The position numbers were made by a program, and so were the translations under genes. 64,000 bases of DNA, from positions 248,001-312,000 of the forward strand of contig NZ_JBBCAT010000004.1 of the NCBI RefSeq assembly GCF_037203705.1. Direction: 5' to 3'. The stretch comes from Prosthecomicrobium sp. N25. Lineage in GTDB: Bacteria > Pseudomonadota > Alphaproteobacteria > Rhizobiales > Ancalomicrobiaceae. Below are positions 50,896 through 59,396 of the stretch, piece after piece; the stretch's first letter is position 1; each line of letters starts with the position of its first letter. The notes below the pieces were generated by a model that ran no database searches, was not told the DNA's origin, and saw only the letters and a program-made list of their open reading frames with translations.

Positions 50896-51951
50896 ATGAA
50901 GTTCTGGAAGACGGTGATGTACCGGGCCGGTTTCGAGGCCCTGTATCGGTCGGGGGCCTACAGGCTGGACGCGCTCAGGGACGAGGGGATCGGCCTCATC
51001 CTGACGCTGCACCATGTGCGGCCGCGGCGGGCCGGGGACTACCAGCCGAACGCCGAGCTCGAGATCACGCCCGACTTCCTGGACGCCGCCCTGGACTTCC
51101 TGCGCGCGGCCGGATTCGCCTTCGTGTCCCTTGAGGAGGCGGCCGCCCGCATCGCTGCGCCCCGGCCGGGACCCCGCTTCGTGGCCTTCACGCTCGACGA
51201 CGGGTTCCGTGACAACCGGGAGGTGGCCCTGCCGCTGTTCCGCCGGTACGGCGTGCCCTTCACTCTCTTCGCGACCAGCGGCTTCGTCCGGCGCCGCGCC
51301 ATCATCTGGTGGAAGGTGCTGGAGACGGTGATCGGGTACGAGCCGGAGGTGGAGTTCCGCTTCGAGGAGGGAACCCGCGTGTTCCGGACGCGGACGGCCT
51401 CGGAGAAGATGCGGGCCGTCGACCTCCTGGCGGCCTGGGCGCGGCTCGCCGAGCCGTCGCTCGTCCTGGAGCGGGTCGCCGCCTTCGCCGAACGCTACGG
51501 GCTCGACCCGATGATGCCGACCGATCGCGACATCCTCACCCCCGATGAACTCGTCGATCTGGCGCAGGACCCTCTCGCCACCATCGGGGCCCACTCGGTC
51601 ACGCATCCGAATCTCGCGCTCCTGGGCGAGAGCGCCGCGATGGCCGAACTCGTCGGCGGCGCCAACGAGATCGCCGACATCATCGGCCGGCGACCGACCT
51701 TCCTGGCCTATCCGTACGGGTCCGGGCGCGCCGCGGGCCCGCGCGAGTATCGCCTCGCCGCCGAGGCCGGCTTCGACCTCGCGGTCACCACCCAGCCTGG
51801 CGTCCTCCGTCCCGAGCACCGCGATCGGCTGCACGCCCTGCCGCGCATCTCGCTGAACGGCCACTTCCAGTCCGCCCAGCACCTCGACGTGCTCGTCTCC
51901 GGCGCCCCCTTCACGCTCCTCGACCGCTTCGGCCGGCGCGGGGCGGCGTGA
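50896..51951 (+). CDS. Polysaccharide deacetylase (NodB/CE4 family)
   Basis: A 351 aa CE4 enzyme that removes N-acetyl groups from a polymer or oligosaccharide. Motif 1 is FTLDDGFRDN with catalytic base and metal-binding aspartates. Motif 2 is HSVTHPNL, giving the two metal histidines. Motif 3 is FLAYPYGSGR. No signal peptide is apparent. Start ATG 50896 has GGAGG eight bases upstream; an upstream in-frame ATG at 50776 runs through the leader hairpin and is unlikely. With the divergent acetyltransferase it may set the polymer's acetylation. Confidence 0.92.
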   Translation: MKFWKTVMYRAGFEALYRSGAYRLDALRDEGIGLILTLHHVRPRRAGDYQPNAELEITPDFLDAALDFLRAAGFAFVSLEEAAARIAAPRPGPRFVAFTLDDGFRDNREVALPLFRRYGVPFTLFATSGFVRRRAIIWWKVLETVIGYEPEVEFRFEEGTRVFRTRTASEKMRAVDLLAAWARLAEPSLVLERVAAFAERYGLDPMMPTDRDILTPDELVDLAQDPLATIGAHSVTHPNLALLGESAAMAELVGGANEIADIIGRRPTFLAYPYGSGRAAGPREYRLAAEAGFDLAVTTQPGVLRPEHRDRLHALPRISLNGHFQSAQHLDVLVSGAPFTLLDRFGRRGAA

Positions 51952-51955
51952 GCCG

Positions 51956-53131
51956 TCAGGGGGACTTCGGCTGATCGGCCGGTGTCCCGACGATCCCCTG
52001 AGGGGGCACCCACCGCTCGTCGTGGGACTTGCAGGGATGGAACTGGACCGACGTCTGGTATCCCTGACGGTGCAGGGATTCCATCAGCTGGCGATAGGCG
52101 ACCGTCGGTGGCTTGTAGTGCCCCGAGCAGTTCGACATGTCGGAGACTACGCCTGCCTTCGCCACCAAAAGGCCGGCGCTCGCCACCGGGGCCCCGGCCA
52201 GGATGGTGGAGTGGTGGAACAGGAACGTGACGCTGCGGTTGCTGGCGTAGATCGCCCCACCCTTGTCCATCACGAAAATGGCCACCCCCTTATGGCCGGC
52301 GTCGTCCGCGTAGGTCGTGTCGAACGGGGTGCCGACCGCCGTGTAGAGGACGCCGTTCTTGACGGAGAGACGCAGTGAGGAGGCTTCCGTGCCGTCGTAG
52401 TAGACGACGAAAGGAGGGCAGGGGGCAGCGGAGGGCTGCCATGAGCAGGACGTGTTCTCGTTCTTGTACTTGGAGTCCAGGCTGAAGAGCTCGTAGCCGG
52501 GGTATTCGACGGCCGTCAGGTCGATCTTGTTGACCCCGTTGCCGCCGCGGTGGAAAACGAAGTTGACCGTGTAGCCGGCGGTGCTGGTTCCCGGGCAGCG
52601 GACCTTGTCGGAACCGATGTGCGTGCAGGCCTTGCCGCCGAACCACCAGTTGTTCCGGAATGCCACATGGCCTTGTGCGATGGCGATATCGGCAAGGACG
52701 TAGGTATCCTTGTTGGGTCCGAGCACGCCGCCGGTCAGCGTGATCTCGAGCTTGCCCAGGAAGGCGAAGTTCAGGTGTCCCGGGTCGTGGCCGAAGGTGG
52801 TGCGGCTCGCGGGAACCCGGGTCTTGAACCAGTCCGCGACCTCGGAGGATCCGTGACGTCCGATCGAGTAGGTCATCTTGTCGTCGCTGCTCGAATAGGT
52901 TCGCTGCAGGCCGACTTTGATCTTCTGCTGTGGGTCCTGACCGGAGGTGATCTTGAAGTCCTCGACGGTGTAGGTCGCCGACACGTTCCGGTAGCCGGAA
53001 GCCGATACGGGCATTTCGACCGTGTTGTCCCGATACTCCATGGCGCGGGCGGGCGAAGGTCCCGAGAGCCAGACCGACCCTGCCAGAAGAAGGGCGGAGA
53101 GCAGGCGACGGGCAATGGATCGCTCGGACAT
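51956..53131 (-). CDS. Secreted protein of unknown family
   Basis: A 391 aa protein with a signal peptide (RLLSALLLAGSVWLSGPSPARAM); I do not recognise a family. The mature part is rich in beta-type segments and Thr/Ser. It has three cysteine groups (KACTHIG with VRCPG, SCSW with PCPP, NCSGHY with HPCKSH) that could form disulfides. No lipobox, transmembrane anchor or enzyme motif was seen. It converges on the deacetylase gene with a four-base gap, so it may belong to the polysaccharide cluster, but its AT-rich leader and lower GC suggest separate acquisition. Start ATG 53131 with GAGATCC upstream. Confidence 0.75.
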   Translation of the reverse strand: MSERSIARRLLSALLLAGSVWLSGPSPARAMEYRDNTVEMPVSASGYRNVSATYTVEDFKITSGQDPQQKIKVGLQRTYSSSDDKMTYSIGRHGSSEVADWFKTRVPASRTTFGHDPGHLNFAFLGKLEITLTGGVLGPNKDTYVLADIAIAQGHVAFRNNWWFGGKACTHIGSDKVRCPGTSTAGYTVNFVFHRGGNGVNKIDLTAVEYPGYELFSLDSKYKNENTSCSWQPSAAPCPPFVVYYDGTEASSLRLSVKNGVLYTAVGTPFDTTYADDAGHKGVAIFVMDKGGAIYASNRSVTFLFHHSTILAGAPVASAGLLVAKAGVVSDMSNCSGHYKPPTVAYRQLMESLHRQGYQTSVQFHPCKSHDERWVPPQGIVGTPADQPKSP

Positions 53132-53146
53132 GGGGATCTCACACGG

Positions 53147-53159
53147 CAATCTGAGATTG
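53147..53159 (-). promoter_or_regulatory. 13-bp palindrome CAATCT-G-AGATTG before the secreted-protein gene
   Basis: A perfect dyad 16 bases from the start codon, followed upstream by a second ATCTATAGAT palindrome (53178-53187) in an unusually AT-rich leader. The arrangement resembles an operator overlapping the transcription start. Confidence 0.4.
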
Positions 53160-53238
53160 AATATCTATCCTCTGTATATCTATAGATTGAACGCCTACCT
53201 TACGCAAGGGCATGTGGAGTGGATGCGAGGCCGTAGCT

Positions 53239-53454
53239 TCAGCGCGGCGTCCGGGGGCGGCGATAGGTCAGCCACACGATCAGGCCTGCCACGGGGACCC
53301 AGGCGAGGCCGGCGATGGCGAAGTAGATCATCTGCACGGTGGTCGACTTCGTCATGACGATGACGTTGCCCACGTCCATCGCGATGACGATGTAGAGGAG
53401 CACGAAGCTCACCATCACGAGCATTCCGAAAAGGCGCTTCAGGCGTCCGGGCAT
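53239..53454 (-). CDS. DUF2842-family small membrane protein
   Basis: A 71 aa protein with two hydrophobic helices (LFGMLVMVSFVLLYIVIAMDVGNVIVM and IYFAIAGLAWVPVAGLIVWL) and basic ends, matching the alphaproteobacterial DUF2842 family. Function unknown. It diverges from ctaA; the pairing with heme A synthase and the sulfhydrylase gene is common in Hyphomicrobiales, which supports the taxonomic reading. Confidence 0.85.
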   Translation of the reverse strand: MPGRLKRLFGMLVMVSFVLLYIVIAMDVGNVIVMTKSTTVQMIYFAIAGLAWVPVAGLIVWLTYRRPRTPR

Positions 53455-53570
53455 GGGACGAGTCTCTCCCGCGGTCGCGGACGCAGGTGCGGCGCATCAT
53501 CGCCGGGCGGCGCCCTACTGGATCGGCTTGACGACCTCCTATATCGGTCGTGCCGACCCGGGGACAATCC

Positions 53571-54632
53571 ATGACCATGCCGACATCCGTCCTGACCTCC
53601 TCCGCGGCCGAGCGGGGCAATCCGCGTGCCGCCGTCCGGCTGTGGCTCGGCTTCGTCGCCTTCCTGGTCTTCGCCATGGTGATCGTCGGCGGGGCCACGC
53701 GGCTGACCGACTCGGGGCTTTCCATCACCGAGTGGCAGCCGATCCTCGGCGCGATCCCGCCGCTGACCGAGGCCGACTGGCAGGCGGCCTTCGAGAAGTA
53801 CAAGGCCATTCCAGAATACGCGCTCGTCAACCGCGACATGACGCTCGCTGGGTTCAAGGTCATCTACTGGTGGGAATGGGCGCACCGCTTCCTCGGACGC
53901 TTCATCGGGGTCGCGTTCCTGGCGCCCTTCCTGTGGTTCCTGGCGCGCGGGGCGATCCGGACCGCGGATGCGCCGCGCTTCGTCGCGCTCTTCCTCCTCG
54001 GCGGTCTGCAGGGCGCGGTCGGCTGGTGGATGGTCTCCTCCGGGCTCGTGGACCGGGTCGACGTCGCGCCCTACCGTCTCGCCACGCACCTGACGCTCGC
54101 CTGCCTGATCTTCGCCGGTCTCGTCTGGACCGCGGCCTCGCTGGAGCCGGCGACCCTGCGGCGGCCGGAGTCCGGCCGCGTGCGGACGGGGGCAACGGTG
54201 CTGGTCGCGGCGGTGTTCCTGCAGATCTTCCTCGGCGGGCTGGTCGCGGGGAACGACGCGGGGCTCGTCTACAACACCTGGCCGCTGATGGAGGGCGGGT
54301 TCGCCCCGTCGGGGCTGTGGACCCTGGAGCCCGCGTGGCGGAACCTGTTCGAGAACCACGGTCTCGTGCAGCTGATGCACCGGATGGGGGCCTACCTGCT
54401 CCTCGCGGTCGCCCTCGTGCAGGCCTGGAACGCCGCCAAGGGGTCCTGGACCCGCGCGGTGCGCACGAGCGCCTTCTGGGTCGCGGGGCTCGTCGTCCTG
54501 CAGGCCGCCGTCGGCGTCGCGACGCTGCTGCTGGTCGTGCCGCTGCATGTCGCGCTTCTGCACCAGGGCCTGGCGGTCATCGTGCTGATGGCCGCCGTGC
54601 TGCACCTGCGCGCTGTGCGCCACCCGAGCTGA
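53571..54632 (+). CDS. ctaA: Heme A synthase, Cox15/CtaA type
   Basis: An inner-membrane enzyme that oxidises the C8 methyl of heme O to the formyl of heme A for cytochrome aa3 oxidase. 353 aa with eight predicted helices. Four heme-ligating histidines are visible in WEWAHRFLGR, THLTLACLI, HRMGAYLLL and HQGLAVIVL. VGGATRLTDSGLSITEW is the family's N-terminal signature. Start ATG 53571 was preferred (GGGGA upstream) over GTG 53550; ATG 53577 is possible. It ends before two convergent terminator hairpins. Confidence 0.95.
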   Translation: MTMPTSVLTSSAAERGNPRAAVRLWLGFVAFLVFAMVIVGGATRLTDSGLSITEWQPILGAIPPLTEADWQAAFEKYKAIPEYALVNRDMTLAGFKVIYWWEWAHRFLGRFIGVAFLAPFLWFLARGAIRTADAPRFVALFLLGGLQGAVGWWMVSSGLVDRVDVAPYRLATHLTLACLIFAGLVWTAASLEPATLRRPESGRVRTGATVLVAAVFLQIFLGGLVAGNDAGLVYNTWPLMEGGFAPSGLWTLEPAWRNLFENHGLVQLMHRMGAYLLLAVALVQAWNAAKGSWTRAVRTSAFWVAGLVVLQAAVGVATLLLVVPLHVALLHQGLAVIVLMAAVLHLRAVRHPS

Positions 54633-54659
54633 CCGGCGGGAGGCTGCGGCAGCGCGGTT

Positions 54660-54713
54660 CCGGCTCGGGTAGGGCACCCGAGCCGGCCGGGCGGGCGGCG
54701 CCGGGGCGCCGCC
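54660..54713. terminator. Paired hairpins between convergent ctaA and metY-type genes
   Basis: An 11-bp perfect stem with five-base loop (54660-54686) and a 9-bp perfect stem with two-base loop (54694-54713) fill the gap between the convergent genes. Either could terminate transcription from either side. Confidence 0.55.
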
Positions 54714-54720
54714 GAAGCGC

Positions 54721-56001
54721 TCAGCCGGCGAGCGCCTGCTCGAGGTCGGCGATCAGGTCGGCGGCGTCCTCGATGCCGATCGACAGGCGCACCACGTCCG
54801 GGCCGGCGCCGGCGGCCGTCTTCTGGGCGTCGGAGAGCTGGCGGTGCGTGGTCGAGGCCGGGTGGATGATGAGCGACCGGGTATCGCCCACGTTGGCGAG
54901 GTGGGAGAAGAGCTGAACCTTCGAGACGAGGGCGACGCCCGCCTCGTAGCCGCCGCGCAGACCGAAGGTGAAGACAGCCCCGGCGCCCTTGGGCATATAC
55001 TTCTGCGCCAGCGCGTGGCTCGGATCCTCGGGCAGCCCGGCATAGGAGACCCAGGACACCTCCGGGCGACCCTTCAGCCATTCGGCGACGGCGCGGGTGT
55101 TGGCGCAGTGCTTCTCCATGCGCAGCGGCAGGGTCTCGATCCCGGTCAGGATCATGAAGGCGTTGAAGGGCGAGAGCGCCGGGCCGAGGTCGCGCAGGCC
55201 GAGCACGCGGGCGGCGATCGCGAAGGCGAAGTTGCCGAAGGTCTCGCCGAGGATCATGCCCTGGTATTCGGGGCGGGGCTCGGAGAGGAACGGATACTTG
55301 TCGCTGCCGCGCCAGTCGAAGGTACCGCCGTCGACCAGGATGCCGCCGATCGAGTTGCCGTGGCCGCCGAGGAACTTCGTCAGCGAGTGGACGACGATGT
55401 CGGCGCCGTGCTCGATAGGGCGGCAGAGATAGGGGGTCGCCAGGGTGTTGTCGACGATCAGCGGCACGCCGGCCTTGCGGGCGATCGCCGCGATCGCGGC
55501 GATGTCGGTGACGATGCCGCCCGGGTTGGCCAGGCTCTCGATGAAGATCGCCTTGGTTTTCGGCGTCAGGGCGCGCTCGAAGGAGGACGGGTCGGTGCCG
55601 TCGGCCCACTGCACGTTCCAGCCGAAGCTCTTGTAGGAATGGTTGAACTGGTTGATCGAGCCGCCGTAGAGCTTGTTCGAGGCGACGAAGTCGTCGCCGG
55701 ACTTCAGCAGCGTGTGCATGACCAGGAACTGCGCCGCATGGCCGGAGGCGACGGCGAGCGCCGCCGTGCCGCCCTCGAGCGCGGCGACGCGCTCCTCGAG
55801 CACCGCGCAGGTCGGGTTGCCGATGCGGGTGTAGATGTTTCCGAAGGCCTGCAACCCGAACAGCGAGGCGGCGTGGTCGACGTCGTCGAAGACGAACGAC
55901 GAGGTCTGGTAGATCGGCGTCACGCGCGCGCCGGTGGTCGGGTCGGGCTGGGCGCCGGCATGGACCGCGAGCGTGGAGAAGCCGGGGGTACGGTCGATCA
56001 T
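54721..56001 (-). CDS. metY: O-acetylhomoserine sulfhydrylase (MetY type)
   Basis: A 426 aa PLP enzyme that makes homocysteine from O-acetylhomoserine and sulfide. The N-terminus is GFSTLAVHAGAQPDPTTGARVTPIYQTSSFVF. GNIYTRIGNPT is the substrate loop. The PLP lysine is in VVHSLTKFLGGHG, followed by the long insertion FDWRGSDKYPFLSEPRPEYQGM typical of MetY rather than MetB. SHLANVGDTRSLIIHPASTTH lies near the end. Start ATG 56001 with AGGAGG upstream. The 223-base leader (56002-56224) shows no convincing riboswitch. Confidence 0.95.
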   Translation of the reverse strand: MIDRTPGFSTLAVHAGAQPDPTTGARVTPIYQTSSFVFDDVDHAASLFGLQAFGNIYTRIGNPTCAVLEERVAALEGGTAALAVASGHAAQFLVMHTLLKSGDDFVASNKLYGGSINQFNHSYKSFGWNVQWADGTDPSSFERALTPKTKAIFIESLANPGGIVTDIAAIAAIARKAGVPLIVDNTLATPYLCRPIEHGADIVVHSLTKFLGGHGNSIGGILVDGGTFDWRGSDKYPFLSEPRPEYQGMILGETFGNFAFAIAARVLGLRDLGPALSPFNAFMILTGIETLPLRMEKHCANTRAVAEWLKGRPEVSWVSYAGLPEDPSHALAQKYMPKGAGAVFTFGLRGGYEAGVALVSKVQLFSHLANVGDTRSLIIHPASTTHRQLSDAQKTAAGAGPDVVRLSIGIEDAADLIADLEQALAG

Positions 56002-56224
56002 CAGGGGCCTCCTGGGCGGGTTCGTCCGGGCGCGTTTTGCCGCGCCTCGTCTCGGGCCCGCTGTTGTGGCCCAGCCGGAGGTTCGGGTCAAATGACGCCC
56101 ATGCCCGGGGAAGCCACCGGACGGGAATAGTTTTCGTCCGTCCGGCCGGGACGGGGAACGGTCACCGGCCGGTCGCGGGGCAGGGGACCGGGCGCGCTTG
56201 CGCAGGGCGCCCGGTCGGACGACG

Positions 56225-57658
56225 TCAGAGGACGGGCTTGCGGGCGTGCCAGTCGGTGTCGCGCTGGAAGGCGTCGGCGACCTTCAGGACGCGGCCTTCC
56301 GCGAAGGGGCGCCCCTGGATCTGGAAGCCGATGGGCACCCCGTTGGAATCGAAGCCGCAAGGGACGCTGACGGACGGCAGGCCGAGGTAGTTCATCGGCC
56401 GGGTGTTGATCGAGATGGCGTTGAACTTCTCGATCGCGCCCGGCGTGCCGGCGTCGATGTCGGTCTCAGCGAGGGTCGGCACCTTCCAGCGCAGGGTCGG
56501 GGTGGCGAAGACCTGGACCTTGGAGAACACCTCGGCGGCCACCGCCTTCAGGAGCGCGCCGCGGCGGGCGAGGGCCTCGACATAGTAGACGGCCGGTATC
56601 CCGTAGCTGCCGTAGAGCCGCGCGTTCAGGTGGACGGCGTAGTCGCCGGCCCGCTCGCGCATCCACTGGGCATGGATGGTCGCGCCTTCCGAGCGCGAGA
56701 CGATCGCCCCGTAGGTGGTGATGGCGTCCATGTGCGGGATGGTGACCGGCACGATCTCGGCGCCGCGCGCCTTCAGAACCGCCATGGCGGCCTCGAAGGC
56801 GGCGCCGATCTCGGGATCGACGTCGTCGAAGAAGTAGTTGGTCGGCACGCCGATCCTGAGGCCCTTCACGTCGCCGTCGAGATAGGCCTCGTAGTCCGGG
56901 ACCGGCTCGGCCGCGGAGGTCGGGTCCTTCGGGTCGTGGCCGGAGATCACGGTCATGAGGCGGGCGCAGTCGCGCGCGGTGCGGGCGAGCGGGCCGACGT
57001 TGTCGGCCGAGAAGGAGAGGGGCATGACGCCATGGCGGGAGACGCGGGTCTGCGTGCCCTTGATGCCGGTGACGCCGCAGATGGAGGCGGGCAGGCGGAT
57101 GGACCCACCCGTGTCGGAGCCGAGGGCGGCATAGACGAAGCGGGCCGCGACGGCGGCGCCGGAGCCGGACGAGGAGCCGCCGGTGCAGTAGTCGAGGCTC
57201 CAGGGGTTGTGGCAGTGGCCGAAGTGACGGTTGTGGCCGGACGGGTTCTGGGCGAACTCGGCCATGTTCAAGCCGCCGAGCGTGATCGAACCGGCGCCGT
57301 GCAGGCGGTCGATGACGGTGGCGGTGTAGTCCGGCTTGAAGTCCTTGCGGATCAGCGATCCGCAGGTGCAGGGCTTGCCCGCCTGGTAGTACATGTCCTT
57401 GTGGGCTAGCGGCACGCCGTGCAAGGGGCCGGAGAGGCGCCCGGCGGCGCGGAGCTTGTCGAGCGCCTCGGCGGTCTCCAGCGCGCCCGCGTCGTCCATC
57501 CAGATGAGCGAGTTGACCTTGCCGTCCCCGGCCTTGAAGGCGGCGATGGCGGCGGCGGTCAGGGCGACGGCCGTCGTCTCACCCTTCGCCACCCGGTCGG
57601 CGGCTTCGACGAGGGTGAGGTCGGTCAGCGTGTTGTCGGACTTGATCGGGGCGTTCAT
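56225..57658 (-). CDS. Amidase-signature-family amidohydrolase
   Basis: A 477 aa amidase. The Ser-cisSer-Lys triad is placed by HGVPLAHKDMYY (Lys), CTGGSSSGSGAAVAA (cis-Ser) and GSDTGGSIRLPA (nucleophile Ser). The C-terminal part resembles GatA/AtzE-type enzymes (NYLGLPSVSVPCGFDSNGVPIGFQIQGRPFAE). No signal peptide. It is preceded by a 65-codon gene ending five bases upstream that resembles the small AtzG/GatC-type partner, which favours an AtzE-like hydrolase of a small carboxylated urea or amide. Substrate unproven. Confidence 0.92.
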   Translation of the reverse strand: MNAPIKSDNTLTDLTLVEAADRVAKGETTAVALTAAAIAAFKAGDGKVNSLIWMDDAGALETAEALDKLRAAGRLSGPLHGVPLAHKDMYYQAGKPCTCGSLIRKDFKPDYTATVIDRLHGAGSITLGGLNMAEFAQNPSGHNRHFGHCHNPWSLDYCTGGSSSGSGAAVAARFVYAALGSDTGGSIRLPASICGVTGIKGTQTRVSRHGVMPLSFSADNVGPLARTARDCARLMTVISGHDPKDPTSAAEPVPDYEAYLDGDVKGLRIGVPTNYFFDDVDPEIGAAFEAAMAVLKARGAEIVPVTIPHMDAITTYGAIVSRSEGATIHAQWMRERAGDYAVHLNARLYGSYGIPAVYYVEALARRGALLKAVAAEVFSKVQVFATPTLRWKVPTLAETDIDAGTPGAIEKFNAISINTRPMNYLGLPSVSVPCGFDSNGVPIGFQIQGRPFAEGRVLKVADAFQRDTDWHARKPVL

Positions 57659-57662
57659 CGGC

Positions 57663-57860
57663 TCACTCCTTGGTCGCCTGGAGGGCCGCCTCGAAGGAGG
57701 ACGGCTCCTCCTCGAAGGCCAGGGTGCCGCGAAGGGCCTCGAATCCGGCGATCACCGCCTCGAAGGCCTTCGTCATCTCCACCGCCGCCGCGTTCGGCGG
57801 CGTCACGCCGGACCAAAGCCCGGCGGTCGCCTCGACCACCTCCGTCACCGTTCCGCTCAT
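57663..57860 (-). CDS. Small AtzG/GatC-like amidase partner
   Basis: A 65 aa acidic protein with a mainly helical body (AAAVEMTKAFEAVIAGFEAL) and a C-terminal tail LAFEEEPSSFEAALQ. It ends five bases before the amidase start. Size, position and tail recall AtzG, the accessory subunit of the 1-carboxybiuret hydrolase AtzE, itself a GatC analogue. The resemblance is weak at residue level, so the name is mainly from context. Confidence 0.6.
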   Translation of the reverse strand: MSGTVTEVVEATAGLWSGVTPPNAAAVEMTKAFEAVIAGFEALRGTLAFEEEPSSFEAALQATKE

Positions 57861-58283
57861 CGCTGTCTCCTGACGCGAGCCGTCCCTTCAAGGGCGGGCT
57901 CGGATTGAATCCAATGATGGCGGAAAGCAACCGGCGTGCCATGGGGCGCGGGCGCCGCCCGCGCGCCATCCGGGGCTCCTGGTCGGCCCCGAGAGCCCAC
58001 TTGATGCGCAGATTGGCGCGGATTTCGGCGGCCTGTCGGCATGCGCGCGCCGGAGACGCGTGGGCCGGCCGGCGCGGCGCGGCGTCAACGCTTGTATCCA
58101 AACCTTGGGGCGCCGGCCTGCGGTCTCGCCCGCGGCCGAACGGGGAGAAGGGCTGGCGATCGCGCTGCGGGGTGGTCTGCGAACCGCACACGGACGGCGG
58201 ATCGCCGCCTCACCGTGGCCTTGGGCTAGCCCCGAGGTGGCCTGGCACCCCGGGTTCCTGTTCGACCGGGGCCGGCCTCGCGG
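57861..58283. other. Non-coding spacer with two palindromes upstream of the amidase operon
   Basis: The 423 bases hold no supported gene. CCCTT-C-AAGGG (57884-57894) and GGATT-G-AATCC (57902-57912) are perfect 11-bp palindromes close to the start of the amidase-partner gene and may be operator sites. A GC hairpin (GCGCGGGC/GCCCGCGC, 57946-57964) follows. The remainder is GC-rich and featureless to me. Confidence 0.45.
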
Positions 58284-59303
58284 TCAGCGCAGTTCCGTGC
58301 GGCGGGCCGATTCGGCGATCTGCTCGCCGAGCCGGTCGACGGCGTCGGTCGAGCCCTCCCGGCTGTGGACCGAGATCAGGTAGATGCCGCCCTTGCCGCG
58401 CGGCATGAGGACGAGGCCGACGCGCCGCGCGCCGGAAGGGTCGAGGCAGTCGACCAGTTCGAGGATCACCTTCTCGCCCTTGGCGGGCTTGCGCGTGGCC
58501 GGGCGGCGCTTGCAGCCCTCGGTCGACCCGATGATGCGGTCGGCGAGGGCGCGGGCGTTTCGGCCGGACCAGACCTGGCCCTCGCCGTGCAGGCCTTCCG
58601 CGCGCCAGCCGACCGTCTTGTCCTCGGACGGGATGTCCGGGATGCCGGGCGGCGGGCCGACGCGGACGTTCTTGGCGTCGACGCTGGCGAAGAGCTTCTC
58701 CATCAGGCCGGAGATGTCCTTGCGCAGCACGGCGGCTTCCGAGGTCGCCTTCTCGCGTCCGGGCGACACGAAGGTGGCGTAGCGCTTGGCGCAGGCCTCG
58801 ACCCAGTCGAGCGCGCGGCCGATGCCGGCGAGCGCGAGGTCGTAGGTGTCGTCTTCGGCGGTGACGGTCAGGGTGTGGCCCTTGCGCAGGGCGTCGATCG
58901 TTCCCGGCGGGTCCGGCAGGACGAAGACCGCGATCTGGTCGCCGGCCGCCTCGGGGCGGCTTTCGATGACGGAACGGCCGTCGATGGAGAGGCGGAAACT
59001 CTGGGCGGGCGCCGATTCGCCGCCCTGGGCGCCCACGATGCCGAGCGTCCAGCCACTGGTCCGGTCCATGGTGACCGCAGCCGCGATCTCGCGGCCCGAG
59101 CTCGCCGAGGCGCGCTTGAAGCGGCCGCTGACGCTGCAGCGGGAGAAGCTGCCGAAATCGTCCGTGATGGCGCTGCCCGTCCAGCGGCCGTACGAGAAGG
59201 CCTCGAGCTCGGCCGCCATGGCCGCGCCGCCGCCCGCCACCATCGCCAGGACGAGCGCCGTGGCCCTCGCGGCTGCGCCGATCCCGCCCTTCACTGCCAG
59301 CAT
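58284..59303 (-). CDS. Secreted protein of an unnamed three-member family, copy 1
   Basis: A 339 aa protein with a signal peptide (ARATALVLAMVAGGGAAMAAE). The N-terminal domain (about 32-180) begins LEAFSYGRWTGSA, has a conserved FSRCSVSGRF cysteine segment and TSGWTLGIV, and ends RALDWVEACAKRYATF. A C-terminal domain (about 230-339) contains VGWRAEGLHGEGQVW, cysteines in EGCKR and DCLD, and KGGIYLISVHSREG. It shares both domains with the gene at 60077 and the first domain with the gene at 59397. No enzyme motif was seen. Start ATG 59303 follows GGGAGGAG. Periplasmic or surface location is likely. Confidence 0.8.
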   Translation of the reverse strand: MLAVKGGIGAAARATALVLAMVAGGGAAMAAELEAFSYGRWTGSAITDDFGSFSRCSVSGRFKRASASSGREIAAAVTMDRTSGWTLGIVGAQGGESAPAQSFRLSIDGRSVIESRPEAAGDQIAVFVLPDPPGTIDALRKGHTLTVTAEDDTYDLALAGIGRALDWVEACAKRYATFVSPGREKATSEAAVLRKDISGLMEKLFASVDAKNVRVGPPPGIPDIPSEDKTVGWRAEGLHGEGQVWSGRNARALADRIIGSTEGCKRRPATRKPAKGEKVILELVDCLDPSGARRVGLVLMPRGKGGIYLISVHSREGSTDAVDRLGEQIAESARRTELR

Positions 59304-59396
59304 GGCGGACTCCTCCCGGTGATCCCCGGCGTCCAAGCGCCGGACCGTCCGAGATCCAGTCTACACCGTCCGATGCCCGCTACGGAAGGACCGGCG

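Noticed and set aside
56002-56100. Possible SAM-II-like riboswitch upstream of metY (GTGGC and GGCCAC with an ATTTG segment)
   Set aside because: The conserved CUAAA and GUUAAA elements are absent and the distance to the start codon is too large.
57861-58283. A small RNA or gene in the amidase upstream spacer
   Set aside because: Open frames there have no ribosome site or coding character, and no tRNA-like fold was found by eye.
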